Positions 7,215-15,300 of a DNA stretch of 18,848 nt are shown here, piece after piece; position 1 is the stretch's first letter; every line of letters begins with the position of its first letter. The notes below the pieces were generated by a model. That model worked only from the letters and a program-made list of their open reading frames with translations, ran no database searches and was not told the DNA's origin. The position numbers were made by a program, and so were the translations under genes. The stretch is from Frankiales bacterium (GTDB lineage Bacteria > Actinomycetota > Actinomycetes > Mycobacteriales > SCTD01), in NCBI GenBank assembly GCA_025464695.1, contig JAODNQ010000203.1, positions 1 to 18,848 on the forward strand, in the 5' to 3' direction.

Positions 7215-7727
7215 ATGGACGAGGTCGACGGCGCGGCACTGCTGCTGCGGGTGTTCCTGGGCGTGATGCTGCTGGTGCACGGGCTCAACAAGACGTCGGG
7301 GCCCGGTGGGCTGAGCGGCACCGCGGGCTGGTTCGAGTCGCTCGGGCTGCGCCCCGGCATGCTGCACGCGCGTGCCGCCGCGGCCAACGAGATCGGTGCC
7401 GGCGTGCTGCTGACGCTCGGGCTGCTGACGCCGCTGGCCGTCGCCGCCTTCGTCGGTCTGATGCTCGTCGCCGCCCTGACCGACCACCGCGGCAAGGGGT
7501 TCTTCATCTTCAAGGGCGGCTGGGAGTACGTCGGGCTCGTCGCCGTCGGCGCCCTCGCCGTCGCGCTGCTCGGTCCCGGTTCGGTGTCGCTGGACGCCGC
7601 CCTCGACCTCGACCGCGGCGGGTGGGGCTGGGCCCTCGGCGCCCTCGCCCTCGGCGGCCTCGGCGGCCTGGGCTTCCTCGCGGTGTTCCTCCTGCCGTCC
7701 CTGCGGGCGCAGAAGGCCTCCGCCTAG
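7215..7727 (+). CDS. DoxX-family integral membrane protein
   Basis: A 170-aa membrane protein with hydrophobic segments at about 7-24, 58-88 (probably two helices), 104-120 and 137-160. The HGLNK end of the first helix and the loop GTAGWFESLGL are the DoxX signature region. Family members are small quinone-associated or redox-linked membrane proteins; some act with thiosulfate oxidation or oxidative-stress systems, but most are uncharacterised, so no reaction is assigned. The ATG has GAGGAGG four bases upstream. It is transcribed away from the SDR/kinase block and shares the divergent region that holds the GACAG-N12-CTGTC repeat, so it may be co-regulated. It converges with the CoA-transferase gene, with one base between the two stop codons. 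Confidence 0.88.
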   Translation: MDEVDGAALLLRVFLGVMLLVHGLNKTSGPGGLSGTAGWFESLGLRPGMLHARAAAANEIGAGVLLTLGLLTPLAVAAFVGLMLVAALTDHRGKGFFIFKGGWEYVGLVAVGALAVALLGPGSVSLDAALDLDRGGWGWALGALALGGLGGLGFLAVFLLPSLRAQKASA

Positions 7728-7728
7728 C

Positions 7729-9084
7729 TCAGGTCCAGTCGGCCGTGTCTGCCCCCAGGGGGCGGGCACGGCCCGACGGCGTCCGTGCCCGTGGTGCCGC
7801 GACCGGCACGCCCTCGACGGTCCAGGTGTCGCCGTCGCGCTCCGCCTCGCAGGTCGACGACGGGTCCAGCGTCGAGCGCGCGACCTCCGACAGCGCTACC
7901 TCCACGAGGTGCGTGCCGCCCGCCTGCAGGCACGCCAGGGCCGCGACCGCCGCGTGCAGGCCGGTCAGCGGGTCGGCCAGCGCGTCGCCGCAGGGCACGG
8001 GCACGCCGTCCAGGTGGCGGACCAGTCCGGCGGAGACGGCGGCGTCGTCGCCGTAGCCCGCAGCGACGGTCCCGTCCGGCCCGGGCGGGTGCGCTGTCAC
8101 GGCCACCCACACGGCGTCCTCCCGTCCCGCCAGGTGCTCCGACGGGTCCAGCCCCAGCTGCCGAAGCGCTCGAGGACGGGCAGAGGTCACGACGACGTCG
8201 GCCCGGCCGACGAGCGCGCGCAGCCGGGCGAGCCCGTCGGGGGTGTCGAACGGCAGGGCCACGGACGGCTGCCCCGCGTGCAGCAGGTCGTCGAACGCGG
8301 GCGTGCCGCGTCGCCCGCCGTCGGGGCGGCTCAAGCTCTCGACCCGCACGACCTGCGCCCCGGCCGCGCCGAGCAGGGACGCGCACAGCGGTCCCGCCCA
8401 CAGCGTCGACAGGTCGACCACGAGCGGCGCCTCCCGGTGCGGCACCGGCCGTCGCCGCCCCGAGGAGGTGATCCGCCACGGGGGCCACACCGGGGTGGGC
8501 GCGTCCGGCACCCTCGCCGCGACCAGCCCCAGCAGCTGCGCCCGCGCGACGACGTCCTCCGCCGACCGGCCCCGGCACCACTGCGTGACGACGTCCCACC
8601 GGTCACCGTGCGCCTCCCCCTCGACGAGGGCGGGCAGGAGCTCGTCGTCCTCGGGCCGGGCGAGCGAGAAGACCACCCAGCCGTCCGCGGCGCGGACCGA
8701 ACGGCAGGCGCCCCCCGCGGACCACGGCGCCGCACGCCGCAGGCCGGCCAGCGCCGCCCGCTCCCCCAGCAGCAGGTGCCCGTCGACCTCGAGGACGCGT
8801 CGACCGGCCAGCGCGTCGAGCGCGAGCAGCGCGGCGCGCGCGGCCGTGGCGGGGGCGCCCGGTGCGACCAGGGGCGGGCCGTCGGGCCGGCCGGTGAGCG
8901 CCATGGCTCCGCTGGCTGCCCAGTCGGCGACGGCGCCGCTGCCCGGTGCCGGCGACACCGTCAGCGCACTGCCGGTGCCGGCCGGCTCCGTCCCCAGCTC
9001 CCGGAGCAGCCGGCCTGCGCGCTGAGCAGCAGGGTCCTCCGGCACCGGGTCGAGCCGCCGGCCCGGGAGCGGCGGCTCAGTCAT
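7729..9084 (-). CDS. CaiB/BaiF-type (class III) CoA-transferase with permuted-looking segment order
   Basis: A 451-aa protein. Family members move CoA from one acyl-CoA to another carboxylate. The last half (about 235-415) carries the usual N-terminal core: VVDLSTLWAGPLCASLLGAA, VVRVES, a LGLDPSEHL helix, and GDALADPLTGLHAA with Asp371 where the catalytic aspartate sits. The first 230 residues instead resemble the middle and C-terminal parts of the family (AVADWAASGAMALTGRPDG, then RSVRAADGWVVFSLARPED, then WCRGRSAEDVV). The order is therefore opposite to normal. The ATG lies in ATGACTGA, overlapping the stop of the crotonase gene by 8 bases, so reinitiation is expected; no separate ribosome site is seen. 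It is the last gene of the folE operon. Substrate unknown. The alternative is a racemase such as Amacr, which shares the fold. Confidence 0.82.
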   Translation of the reverse strand: MTEPPLPGRRLDPVPEDPAAQRAGRLLRELGTEPAGTGSALTVSPAPGSGAVADWAASGAMALTGRPDGPPLVAPGAPATAARAALLALDALAGRRVLEVDGHLLLGERAALAGLRRAAPWSAGGACRSVRAADGWVVFSLARPEDDELLPALVEGEAHGDRWDVVTQWCRGRSAEDVVARAQLLGLVAARVPDAPTPVWPPWRITSSGRRRPVPHREAPLVVDLSTLWAGPLCASLLGAAGAQVVRVESLSRPDGGRRGTPAFDDLLHAGQPSVALPFDTPDGLARLRALVGRADVVVTSARPRALRQLGLDPSEHLAGREDAVWVAVTAHPPGPDGTVAAGYGDDAAVSAGLVRHLDGVPVPCGDALADPLTGLHAAVAALACLQAGGTHLVEVALSEVARSTLDPSSTCEAERDGDTWTVEGVPVAAPRARTPSGRARPLGADTADWT

Positions 9085-10117
9085 GGACGTCGTCGACCAG
9101 TCCCCAGGCGAGGGCGTCCGTCGCGTCGAGCGGCAGGCCGGTGAGGGCGAGCCAGCAGGTGCGCCACCGGCCGATCCGGCGTGGCAGGCTGACCGTCCCT
9201 CCTGCCCCGGGCAGCAGCCCCATGTCCAGCTCGGGCAGGCGGAACGTCGTCCCCGGGGCGGCGGTGACCCGGGTGGCGAAGGCGGGCAGCTCCGTGCCCG
9301 CGCCGGCGCAGGCGCCCTGGACGTGCACCTCGACGCGCTCACGCAGCAGGTGCAGCAGCGCGCCGGGAGAGCCTGCGGTCCGGACCACCCAGGCGGTCGC
9401 GGGGTCGCGCAGCCTGCCGAACTCGTCGAGGTCGCCGCCGCTGCAGAACACCGGGCCCTCCCCCGTCAGCTGCACCCGGACGCCGGGGTCGGCCCGGGCC
9501 ACCTCGAGGGCGTCGAGCAGGGCGACCCGCATGGCGGCGTCCAGGGCGTTGCGGCGGCGAGGGCGGGTGAGGCGGACCCGCAGCAGGTCGCCCTCGCGGT
9601 GCACGGACACCCGCGGCCCCTCCTCCGGGGCAGGACGGGCGGGTCCGCGCCGGGCCAGCCACTGCGCGTGCTCCGGTCCGGCGAGCAGGGTGGAGTAGCC
9701 GGCCGCCTCGGCGGCGAGGGCCTCGGGGACGGGCAGCAGGGGTGTGGTCCGCAGCAGCGCGGCCAGCACCAGCGAGGCCCGGGGCCCCTCCCGCACGGCC
9801 GCCTCCAGCAGCGCGACCGCCGCCTCGACGTCGGGCCGCGGCACCACCGACGACGGCCCCTCCGGGGCGACTGTCAGGTCGAGCGCCTCCGCGAGGAGCA
9901 CCGCCTGCGGGGTCAGGGGCTCCCGCGCGACCCCGACCACGAGCGCGGAGCGGGCGGCCAGGGCGGCGAGCACCTCGGGCAGCAGGGCCGCCAGGCGCGC
10001 GGGGGGCGGCAGGGCGTCGAGGTCGAGCAGCAGGAGCGCCCCGTGCACGTCGTCGCCGTCGACCTCGGGCGCCGGGACGCCCAGGCGCAGGCCTTCGACG
10101 TCGAGCACCCGGCGCAC
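9077..10117 (-). CDS. Enoyl-CoA hydratase/isomerase (crotonase) family protein with extra N-terminal region
   Basis: A 346-aa protein. The C-terminal part (about 180-346) is a crotonase core: RRNALDAAM, FCSGGDLDEFG for the oxyanion hole, GACAGAGTELPAFA and FRLPELDMGLLPGAGGT. Glu276 and Glu296 match the two catalytic glutamates of enoyl-CoA hydratase, so hydration/dehydration of an enoyl-CoA is plausible. The chain stops just after GLVDDV, where normal crotonases continue with the helical C-terminal domain. The N-terminal 175 residues look like a worn crotonase tail (VVGVAREPLTPQAVLLAEALDLTVAPE, later EAAGYSTLLAGPEHAQWL). The GTG at 10117 follows the amidohydrolase TAG by one base; a GTG at 10108 is possible. 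It lies in the folE operon and overlaps the CoA-transferase by 8 bases. Confidence 0.85.
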   Translation of the reverse strand: MRRVLDVEGLRLGVPAPEVDGDDVHGALLLLDLDALPPPARLAALLPEVLAALAARSALVVGVAREPLTPQAVLLAEALDLTVAPEGPSSVVPRPDVEAAVALLEAAVREGPRASLVLAALLRTTPLLPVPEALAAEAAGYSTLLAGPEHAQWLARRGPARPAPEEGPRVSVHREGDLLRVRLTRPRRRNALDAAMRVALLDALEVARADPGVRVQLTGEGPVFCSGGDLDEFGRLRDPATAWVVRTAGSPGALLHLLRERVEVHVQGACAGAGTELPAFATRVTAAPGTTFRLPELDMGLLPGAGGTVSLPRRIGRWRTCWLALTGLPLDATDALAWGLVDDVHD

Positions 10118-10118
10118 G

Positions 10119-11459
10119 CTAGCGCCGCGACAGCACGAGCCGGACGACGTCCGCCGACGGGGCACGCAGCGCCTCGGCCAGCGGCACGTGGAGCAGCACG
10201 AGGTCGGCCGGCTCACCCACGGCGACCCGGCGCGGCGGCCCGCCCGGGTCCTCGAGGGGTGACAGCAGGCCGGCGAGCGCCGTCGCCACCGGGACCCGCT
10301 CGTGCGGGCTCGCGATCTCGCCCGACGGCGTGGCGCGGTCGCAGGCGGCGCGCAGCACGGCCCACGGGTCGAGCGGCCCGTACGGCGCGTCGCTCGACGG
10401 CGCGACCCTCACCCCCGCGGCGAGCAGGGAGGCGTAGGGCCACAGGTCGGGCAGGTCCTCGGGGTCGACGTCGCGGCGGTGGTCGTCGCCGTGCGCCGCG
10501 GCCAGGGCGGGCTGGGTGACGACGGCGACCCCGAGCGCGGCGAACGGCTGCCGCAGGTCGGACGGGACGACGCCGGCGTGCTCGACCCGGTCGCCCGGCA
10601 GCACGCCCGCCTCCTGCAGCGCCAGGAGCAGGGGCACGAAGGAGGAGCGGCTGACGGTGTGGACGGCCACCGGCCGCCCGCGCCGGTGGCTGTCGCGGAC
10701 CAGCCGGACCAGCGCGTCGAGGTCGAGGTCCGCCTCGTCGTGCAGCAGCACCTTGCGCGGGCCCGCCCGCACGTCGCCCTCCCCCACCCAGCCGTCCGGG
10801 GCGCCGAGCACCAGCAGCCGCTGCGGCAGGCCGGCACCGACGAGGGTGGCGAGCGCCTCGGGGGCGAGGTCGGGGGTGGCGTCGGTGACGCCGAGGACGC
10901 CCCACCGGGCGAGCCGCTCGCCCAGGGCAGGGAGGTCCGGCCACGACGCCGGCACCTGTGCGAGCCGGGGGTCGTCGCGGCGGAGCAGGCCGTCCGGGAC
11001 GGAGAGCCCGGCCTCCTGCAGAGCCACCGTGCTCAGCGCCCAGAGCGCTCCCGTGCGGTGCTGCAGCCGCACCGAGCGGCCGGGCGCCAGGGCGTCGAGC
11101 AGCTCGCGGGAGAGCGGCCCGGCGACGCTGTCGTCGTAGCCGGTGCCGCGCACCGGGCCGGGCGCTGCCTGGCGGAGTGCGTCCCGCAGCTGGTCCCGGG
11201 TGACGACGTCGGGCGGCCCGCACCGGACGGACACGTCGGCGGCGGCGGTGGCGAGCAGGTGCAGGTGGTGGTCGTGCAGCGCCGGCAGCAGCGCGCCTCC
11301 CCGACCCTCGACGACCTCGACCACATCGGCTGTCCCGGCCACGAGCCCGGTCCCGACCTGCTCGACCCGCCCCTCGCGGACCAGGACGTCGACGGCCTCC
11401 CCGTCGACCTCGACGCCGCGCAGCAGCAGCGGCGCCGGCCGGCGCAGGAGCCCGCTCAC
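10119..11459 (-). CDS. YtcJ-like metal-dependent amidohydrolase
   Basis: A 446-aa protein of the amidohydrolase superfamily (Amidohydro_3/YtcJ group). Visible metal-site elements in order: DHHLH at 63-67, a lysine at 237 in RKVLLHDEAD where the group has its conserved Lys, His268 in VAVHTVS, His295 in VEHAG and Asp358 in SSDAPYG. The N-terminal strands and the C-terminal VGEPADLVLL form the small beta domain typical of imidazolonepropionase-like enzymes. Such enzymes hydrolyse amide, ester or cyclic amidine bonds with one or two metal ions; the substrate is unknown. It is shorter than typical YtcJ proteins (over 500 aa). The GTG start comes one base after the folE stop (TGACGTG), so translation is coupled. 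Its place between folE and acyl-CoA genes gives no known pathway. Confidence 0.85.
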   Translation of the reverse strand: MSGLLRRPAPLLLRGVEVDGEAVDVLVREGRVEQVGTGLVAGTADVVEVVEGRGGALLPALHDHHLHLLATAAADVSVRCGPPDVVTRDQLRDALRQAAPGPVRGTGYDDSVAGPLSRELLDALAPGRSVRLQHRTGALWALSTVALQEAGLSVPDGLLRRDDPRLAQVPASWPDLPALGERLARWGVLGVTDATPDLAPEALATLVGAGLPQRLLVLGAPDGWVGEGDVRAGPRKVLLHDEADLDLDALVRLVRDSHRRGRPVAVHTVSRSSFVPLLLALQEAGVLPGDRVEHAGVVPSDLRQPFAALGVAVVTQPALAAAHGDDHRRDVDPEDLPDLWPYASLLAAGVRVAPSSDAPYGPLDPWAVLRAACDRATPSGEIASPHERVPVATALAGLLSPLEDPGGPPRRVAVGEPADLVLLHVPLAEALRAPSADVVRLVLSRR

Positions 11460-11460
11460 G

Positions 11461-12027
11461 TCAGCCGCGGACGAGGCTCAGGAACTCCTGCCGCGTGCGG
11501 GCGTCCTCGCGCAGGGAGCCGAGCAGGGCCGACGTCGTCGTGCGGGCCCCCACGGCACGGACGCCGCGGATCGACATGCACATGTGCTCGGCCTCGACGA
11601 CGACGCCGACCCCCCGCGGGGTGAGCGAGTCCTGCAGCCAGTGGGCGATCTGCATCGTCATGCGCTCCTGCACCTGCAGGGCCCGGCTGTAGGTCTCCAC
11701 GACCCGCGCCAGCTTGGACAGGCCGAGGATCCGGGCGCCCGGGCTGTAGGCGACGTGGGCGACGCCCACGAAGGGCAGCAGGTGGTGCTCGCACAGCGAG
11801 GAGAAGGGGATGCCGGTGGCGACGACCAGCTCGTCGTAGCCCTCGCTGTTGGGGAAGGTCGTCATGTCGAACTGCCGCGGCTCCAGCATCTCGGAGAACG
11901 CCGCAGCGACCCGGCGCGGTGTGTCGCGCAGCGACTCCTCGTCGCTGTCGTACCCGAGGGCGGAGAGCAGGTCCGCCACCGCGGTGCGTGCCGCCTCGAG
12001 GTCAGGTTCCCGGCGCGGACGCGTCAC
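11461..12027 (-). CDS. folE: GTP cyclohydrolase I (type IA)
   Basis: A 188-aa enzyme that turns GTP into 7,8-dihydroneopterin triphosphate and formate, the entry step to folate and other pterins. Zinc ligands Cys79 and His82 (CEHHLLPF) and Cys150 (EHMCMSIRGV) are present, as are SPGARILGLSKLARVVE and the C-terminal LREDARTRQEFL. The GTG start overlaps the stop of the 68-aa gene in GTGA; the frame extending to 12276 is a shadow. Length is at the short end of the family, with a short N-terminal helix region. No folB, folK, folP or ftsH, the common actinobacterial neighbours, is near. Instead it sits in an operon with an amidohydrolase, a crotonase and a CoA-transferase. It may be the only folE displaced from its usual site, or a second copy for a special pterin or other GTP-derived product. 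Confidence 0.95.
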   Translation of the reverse strand: MTRPRREPDLEAARTAVADLLSALGYDSDEESLRDTPRRVAAAFSEMLEPRQFDMTTFPNSEGYDELVVATGIPFSSLCEHHLLPFVGVAHVAYSPGARILGLSKLARVVETYSRALQVQERMTMQIAHWLQDSLTPRGVGVVVEAEHMCMSIRGVRAVGARTTTSALLGSLREDARTRQEFLSLVRG

Positions 12028-12230
12028 CGGGGCTCGGGCAGGCGACGCGCGGCACGGGCGAGGTCCTCGCGGTAGGCGCTGACGCAGAGGCTGACCACGA
12101 GCTCGCGCTCGCCCTCGGGCAGAGCCAGGCCCGCCGCGCGCAGCTCGTCCTCGAACCGCGCCCGCAGGAGCTGCTCGTCCAGCGCCGGCTCCGGCTGAGC
12201 CCGCTGCCGGAGGTCTGTCGTCGTGCTCAT
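12024..12230 (-). CDS. Small helical protein of unknown function, first gene of folE operon
   Basis: A 68-aa protein starting at ATG with GAGGGGG five bases upstream, and ending in a GTGA overlap with folE. It is charged and predicted mostly helical, with no signal peptide, membrane segment or metal motif; one Cys is present. I do not recognise the family. The pattern of a short acidic start followed by two amphipathic helices (around LRARFEDELRAAGL and LVVSLCVSAYREDLARAARR) faintly recalls small partner subunits of amide-hydrolysing enzymes (AtzG or GatC-like). Since an amidohydrolase lies two genes downstream this is worth testing, but it is a weak guess. The good ribosome site, low internal stop risk and tight coupling make it a real gene. 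Confidence 0.7.
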   Translation of the reverse strand: MSTTTDLRQRAQPEPALDEQLLRARFEDELRAAGLALPEGERELVVSLCVSAYREDLARAARRLPEPR

Positions 12231-12240
12231 CTGCTCCCCC

Positions 12241-12263
12241 TCGGACCCGGTCTACGGGTCCGA
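12241..12263. promoter_or_regulatory. Perfect 9-bp-arm palindrome overlapping the folE-operon start region
   Basis: TCGGACCCG and CGGGTCCGA flank a 5-base centre, directly upstream of the ribosome site of the 68-aa gene. It touches the proposed -10 (12268-12263, minus) and covers the expected transcription start. It could be an operator, or a leader hairpin in front of the ribosome site if transcription begins further upstream. It could also end transcripts of the oxidoreductase gene, but there is no T-tract on the minus strand. Confidence 0.55.
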
Positions 12264-12291
12264 GGGTAGGCCGCACACAGCTCTGCGTCTA
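12263..12291 (-). promoter_or_regulatory. Predicted promoter of the folE operon
   Basis: On the minus strand a -35-like TAGACG (12291-12286) is followed after 17 bases by TACCCT (12268-12263), which fits the actinobacterial TAnnnT -10. The start point would fall near 12256, leaving a leader of about 25 bases with a good ribosome site. It is flanked by two inverted repeats. Prediction by eye only. Confidence 0.4.
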
Positions 12292-12314
12292 GACAGTTGG
12301 AGCAGTAACTGTCT
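12291..12314. promoter_or_regulatory. Operator candidate with 8-bp arms (AGACAGTT-N8-AACTGTCT) upstream of folE operon
   Basis: Perfect arms AGACAGTT and AACTGTCT are separated by 8 bases. The repeat reaches the last base of the oxidoreductase stop codon and abuts the proposed -35 of the folE operon. Its core, GACAG-N12-CTGTC (12292-12313), is the same as in the repeat at 7172-7193. This placement fits a repressor of the TetR type, for which no gene is in the window. Confidence 0.6.
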
Positions 12315-15300
12315 CAGCCGAGCAGTGCCGTGACCTCGCTCGGCAGCGGCCGTCCGAGCTCCTCGCGGCGCTGACGGTAGACCTCGACGTTGCGCAGCTT
12401 GACGTCCTCGTAGCCGCGCACGAGCTCCGGCGTGTCGGCCAGGGTGACGGCGGCGTCGTAGCCCTCGGCATCCAGGCGGTCGCTGAGGCTGTCGACCAGC
12501 GCCACGTACTCGGCGTGCAGCGCGCGCTCGACCTTGCGGACGAGGGCGCGGCCGAACGGGTCGAGCGCCGTACCCCGGAGGCGCTTGGCGCGGGCCAGGG
12601 CCTTGAGCACCGGCCGGAACTGCGCGGCGGGCATCTTCAGCTTGCTGCTCATGCCGGCGGACCGCAGGGCCGGCGGGTGCAGGTTGTAGGTCACGCCCGT
12701 GGCGCCCGGCACCTGCGCGAGCAGGTCCTGCTCCAGGCCCGGGTCGGTCAGCAGCCGGGCCACCTCGTACTCGTCCTTGTAGGCGCCGAGGCGGTGGGCG
12801 CCCCGAGCCACGGCCTCGCTGTAGGCGGTCGCGTCGCCCACGCGGCGCTCGGCCAGCCAGGCCCGCTCGACGAGCGCGACGTACTGGCGCGCGGCGCGGT
12901 CGCCCGAGTGGTCGCGCAGCGCGGCCGCCCGGACCGACACCAGCCGGCGGGTCTCGCCGTCGAGCGCCCGGTCGACGAGGAAGGCGCTGCCGTCGGGAAC
13001 GGGGCGCCGGGCGGGACCGGCGGTGGCCGCGGCGAAGGCGGCGGGGTCGGCGACGCTGACCCGGCCCCAGCGGAAGGCCGCCCGGTTCGCCTCGACGGCG
13101 ACGCCGTTGAGCTCGATGGCCGACTCCAGCGACGCGGCCGTCAGCGGCAGCGCACCGGCCTGGTAGGCGGCGCCGACGACCAGCAGGTTCGCCGTCTCGG
13201 TGGACCCGAACAGCGCCTCGGCGGCCGCGAGGGCGTCGAGGGTCTGGACGCGGGCGGCGTTCTCACCGAGCCGGGCCAGCATCTCGCCCTCGTCCGGGTA
13301 GCGCAGCTGCGGGTCGTAGACCATCTCGCCGGTCGGCGTCGGGCTGGTGGAGGCGACGACGACGGTGCGACCGGCCGTGGCCAGGGCCAGCTGCTTGGGG
13401 TCGACCGCGACGAGGAGGTCGAAGGCGAGGACGGCGTCGGCGCCCCCGGCACTGACCCGGTTCGCGGGCTCACCGTCGTCGACCGACAGCCGCAGGTGCG
13501 AGGTCACCGGGCCGGCCTTCTGCGACAGGCCGGTCTGGTCCAGCCCGGTGCTGCGGAGCCCCTGCCGCAGGGCGGCGGTGGCGAGCACGGCGTTGACCGT
13601 GACGATCCCCGTGCCGCCGATGCCGGCGAGGAAGACGTCGAAGCCGGACCCGGCGAACGGCACGTGCGGCTCGGGGACGCTGGGCGCCGGGGGCGCGTCC
13701 TTGCGCTCCGCCTCCTCCGGCACCGTCACGGTGACGAACGAGGGGCAGTCGCCCTGCAGGCAGGTGTAGTCGGTGTTGCAGGAGCTCTGGTCGATCTGCG
13801 TCTTGCGGCCGAACTCGGTGTCGACCGGCTGGACGGACAGGCAGTTGCTCTTCACGCCGCAGTCACCGCAGCCCTCGCACACGGCCTCGTTGATGACCAC
13901 GCGCGTGGTGCGGGGCGCCGCCTTGCCGCGCTTGCGAAGCCGTCGGGCTTCGGCGGCGCACTGCTGGTCGTAGATCAGCACCGTCACGCCGGGGACCTCG
14001 CGCAGCACCCGCTGGGCCTCGTCGAGGCGGTCGCGGTGCCAGACCACGACCCCCGGCGCGAAGTCAGGGTGCTTGCCGTAGCGCTCCGGCTCGTCGGCGC
14101 AGACGATCGTGCGGACGACGCCCTCGGCGTGCAGCTTGCGCGTCAGCGCCGGGACCTCGAGCCCGCCCTGAGCGTCCTGGGCGCCGGTCATGGCGACCAC
14201 CTGGTTGAACAGCACCTTGTACGTGATGTTCACCTTCGCGGCGATGCAGGCCTGCACAGCCAGCTGGCCGGAGTGGAAGAACGTCCCGTCGCCGACGTTC
14301 TGGAAGATGTGCGGGACGGCCGTGAACGGGGCCTGCCCGATCCACTGCGCGCCCTCGCCGCCCATCTGCGTCAGGCCCGTGACCGCGGAGGTCTCGCGGG
14401 TGGCCATGGTGACCATGGCGTGGCAGCCGATGCCGCCGCCGCCCAGGCTCCCCTCCGGCAGGACCGTCGAGCGGTTGTGCGGGCAGCCGGAGCAGAAGTA
14501 CGCGGTGCGGGACAGCGCCACGGGGGTGAGCGACAGGCTGGTGCGCGCGGGGGCCGGCAGCGGGAGCAGGTCGGCGCGGCCGGTCAGCCAGCGGCGCAGC
14601 GGCGTCACCAGCCGGTCGGCCGTCAGCGCCCCGCCGGCCGGGACGAGCGGGCGGCCGTCGGCGGCCTTCTTGCCCAGCACGAGCGGGGCGGAGGGCAGGC
14701 CGTAGAGCAGGTCGCGGACCTGGGTCTCGACGAACGGGGTCTTCTCCTCGACGACGAGCACCTCGTCCAGCCCGGCGGCGAACTCCCGCAGGACCGTGCT
14801 GCCGAGCGGGTAGGGCATGCCGATGCGCAGCAGCCGGACGCCCGCCCGGTGCAGGGCGTCGTCGTCGAGGCCGAGGTCGCGCAGCGCCTGCCGGACGGCG
14901 TCGAACTGCACGCCGGAGGCGGCGATCCCGAGCGTCGCGGCGGGCGGGTCGAGCTCGACGACGTCGAGCCGGTTGGCCGCGCCGTAGGCCTCGACCATGG
15001 CCCAGCGCGGCCCGAACAGGTCGTCCTCGGCCAGCAGGCTGTCGGTGGGGGCGTGCAGCCGGCGCTGCACGTAGGTCCAGGGCAGGCCCTGCCAGGTGAG
15101 GGCGGGCACGGTGGTCGAGAGCGCACCGAAGTCCTCGTCGACGGTGAACAGCCCGTCGGCGACGTCGGACACGATCTTCAGGGCGACCCAGCAGCCGGAG
15201 GCCCGGGAGAGCGCCACGGCGTGCAGCCCCAGCGTCACGACCTCGGCGGCGTTCCGCGGGTAGAGCACCGGGATGCCGAGCGCGGCCAGCGACCGCTCGC

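Noticed and set aside
11461..12276. Longer N-terminus for GTP cyclohydrolase I
   Set aside because: The added residues are a Gly/Arg/Ala-rich shadow of the 68-aa gene; the conserved fold begins after the GTG at 12027.
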